Below are positions 63,555 to 64,000 of a stretch of 64,000 nucleotides of DNA, in pieces. The position numbers and the translations under genes were made by a program. The notes under the pieces were generated by a model, which worked only from the letters and a program-made list of their open reading frames with translations, was not told the origin of the DNA and did no database searches. The DNA comes from Methanobacteriota archaeon (lineage in GTDB: Archaea; Halobacteriota; Methanosarcinia; Methanosarcinales; Methanosarcinaceae): contig JAEWQJ010000043.1 in assembly GCA_023399215.1 (NCBI GenBank), forward strand, positions 62,001 through 126,000. The letters are read 5' to 3'. Position 1 is the stretch's first letter. The number at the start of each line of letters is the position of its first letter.

Positions 63555-64000
63555 GAGACCTTTACTTCTCTCAATATTCATTCTTTTTTATTCCCTTTTG
63601 TTAATTTCCATTCCTTTTCACTTCTCTTTTTTAACCCTCACTTTTCTCTATTTCTTTTTCCCTCTCCCCTCTTTCCTATTTCTTTTTCCTATACTTTCCA
63701 TCTTTTTCTAAAGTCACTTCCATCTGGACTGTCATCTTTAATCTTTATATATAGGATTCACAGGATCACACGATTTGGCATTATTTCACACCGCCGTGCT
63801 AAACTTCACACTTTCTCCCATAATCCTTCATTATTTATCATATACATTATATGGAAAAGTTTATCATACAAAACTAGGAAGTTCATTTCCTCGGATAATT
63901 CTTTTATCCGATTCAAGATAATATTAAATTGATCTTGTAAAATTGTAGGTCTGTTCGCTATGCACAAGGAAGAGCTAATACAACTACACACGTATATGGC
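63555..64000. other. Region downstream of dnaG to the window edge
   Basis: Bases 63565-63715 are T/C-rich (termination zone of dnaG). No gene is seen before the edge. A TATA-like CTTTATATATAGG at 63742-63754 could be a promoter for something past or near the edge. Confidence 0.4.

Noticed and set aside
1..64000. tRNA, rRNA, SRP or RNase P RNA genes
   Set aside because: I looked for cloverleaf T-arm patterns and the conserved SRP and RNase P cores and saw none; a covariance-model search would settle this.

Overview
This window is a stretch of a methanogenic archaeal chromosome, most likely a Methanosarcina. The evidence is an Ftr (C1 pathway) gene, the tyrosine/aspartate decarboxylase MfnA, an archaeal replication set (Orc1/Cdc6, four-OB-fold RPA, PolD small subunit, archaeal DnaG), aRF1, Taw1, a porCDAB operon, long AT-rich intergenic regions full of locus-specific short tandem repeats, and a bacterial-type chemotaxis cluster. 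The genus is inferred from gene content; no species is claimed. I saw no rRNA, tRNA, CRISPR array or complete insertion sequence.

Layout. 0-8 kb: argS, prf1 (aRF1), taw1 and polD small subunit, all on the minus strand. 8.4-14 kb: signal peptidase, tRNA-dihydrouridine synthase and porCDAB, all plus. 14.2-16.7 kb: a frameshifted membrane-anchored NTPase-TPR gene, a dense 15/16-bp tandem array and an orphan gene. 17.2-21.2 kb: a metal-uptake ABC transporter (permease, ATPase, His-rich binding protein), its DtxR/MntR-like regulator with two operator-like palindromes, and a decayed GntP-type permease. 21.4-31.3 kb: a chemotaxis locus with cheW, mcp and a receiver gene on the minus strand, diverging from cheY, cheB, cheA, cheR and cheD on the plus strand. 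32-38.4 kb: ftr, a TraB-family membrane protein, an M50-CBS protease and mfnA. 38.4-41.6 kb: a 2-kb AT-rich gap with five ORB-like sites next to cdc6, very probably a replication origin. 42-48.7 kb: conserved archaeal genes of partly unknown function (UPF0200, UPF0201, TIM-barrel, gamma-glutamylcyclotransferase-like, degenerate SelB-like GTPase, RNA ligase, AIM24 family). 49-54.2 kb: five consecutive CBS-domain genes. 55-63.6 kb: RPA, kptA, rtcA, a CoA-disulfide-reductase-like flavoprotein and dnaG.

Two themes link the genes. Replication functions (cdc6, RPA, dnaG, polD small subunit) lie within about 35 kb of the inferred origin. RNA maintenance is heavily represented (taw1, dus, rnl, kptA, rtcA, argS, prf1).

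The most interesting signals are: the origin and its inverted ORB arrangement; four strong ORB-like motifs far from it, all pointing towards it; an 85-bp element with terminal inverted repeats present twice, once inserted cleanly inside a 26-bp tandem array; a helically phased palindrome array upstream of ftr; paired metal-regulator operators; a cheD gene whose Shine-Dalgarno faces ACG instead of ATG; and candidate structured RNAs in the 1.5-kb gap before dnaG.
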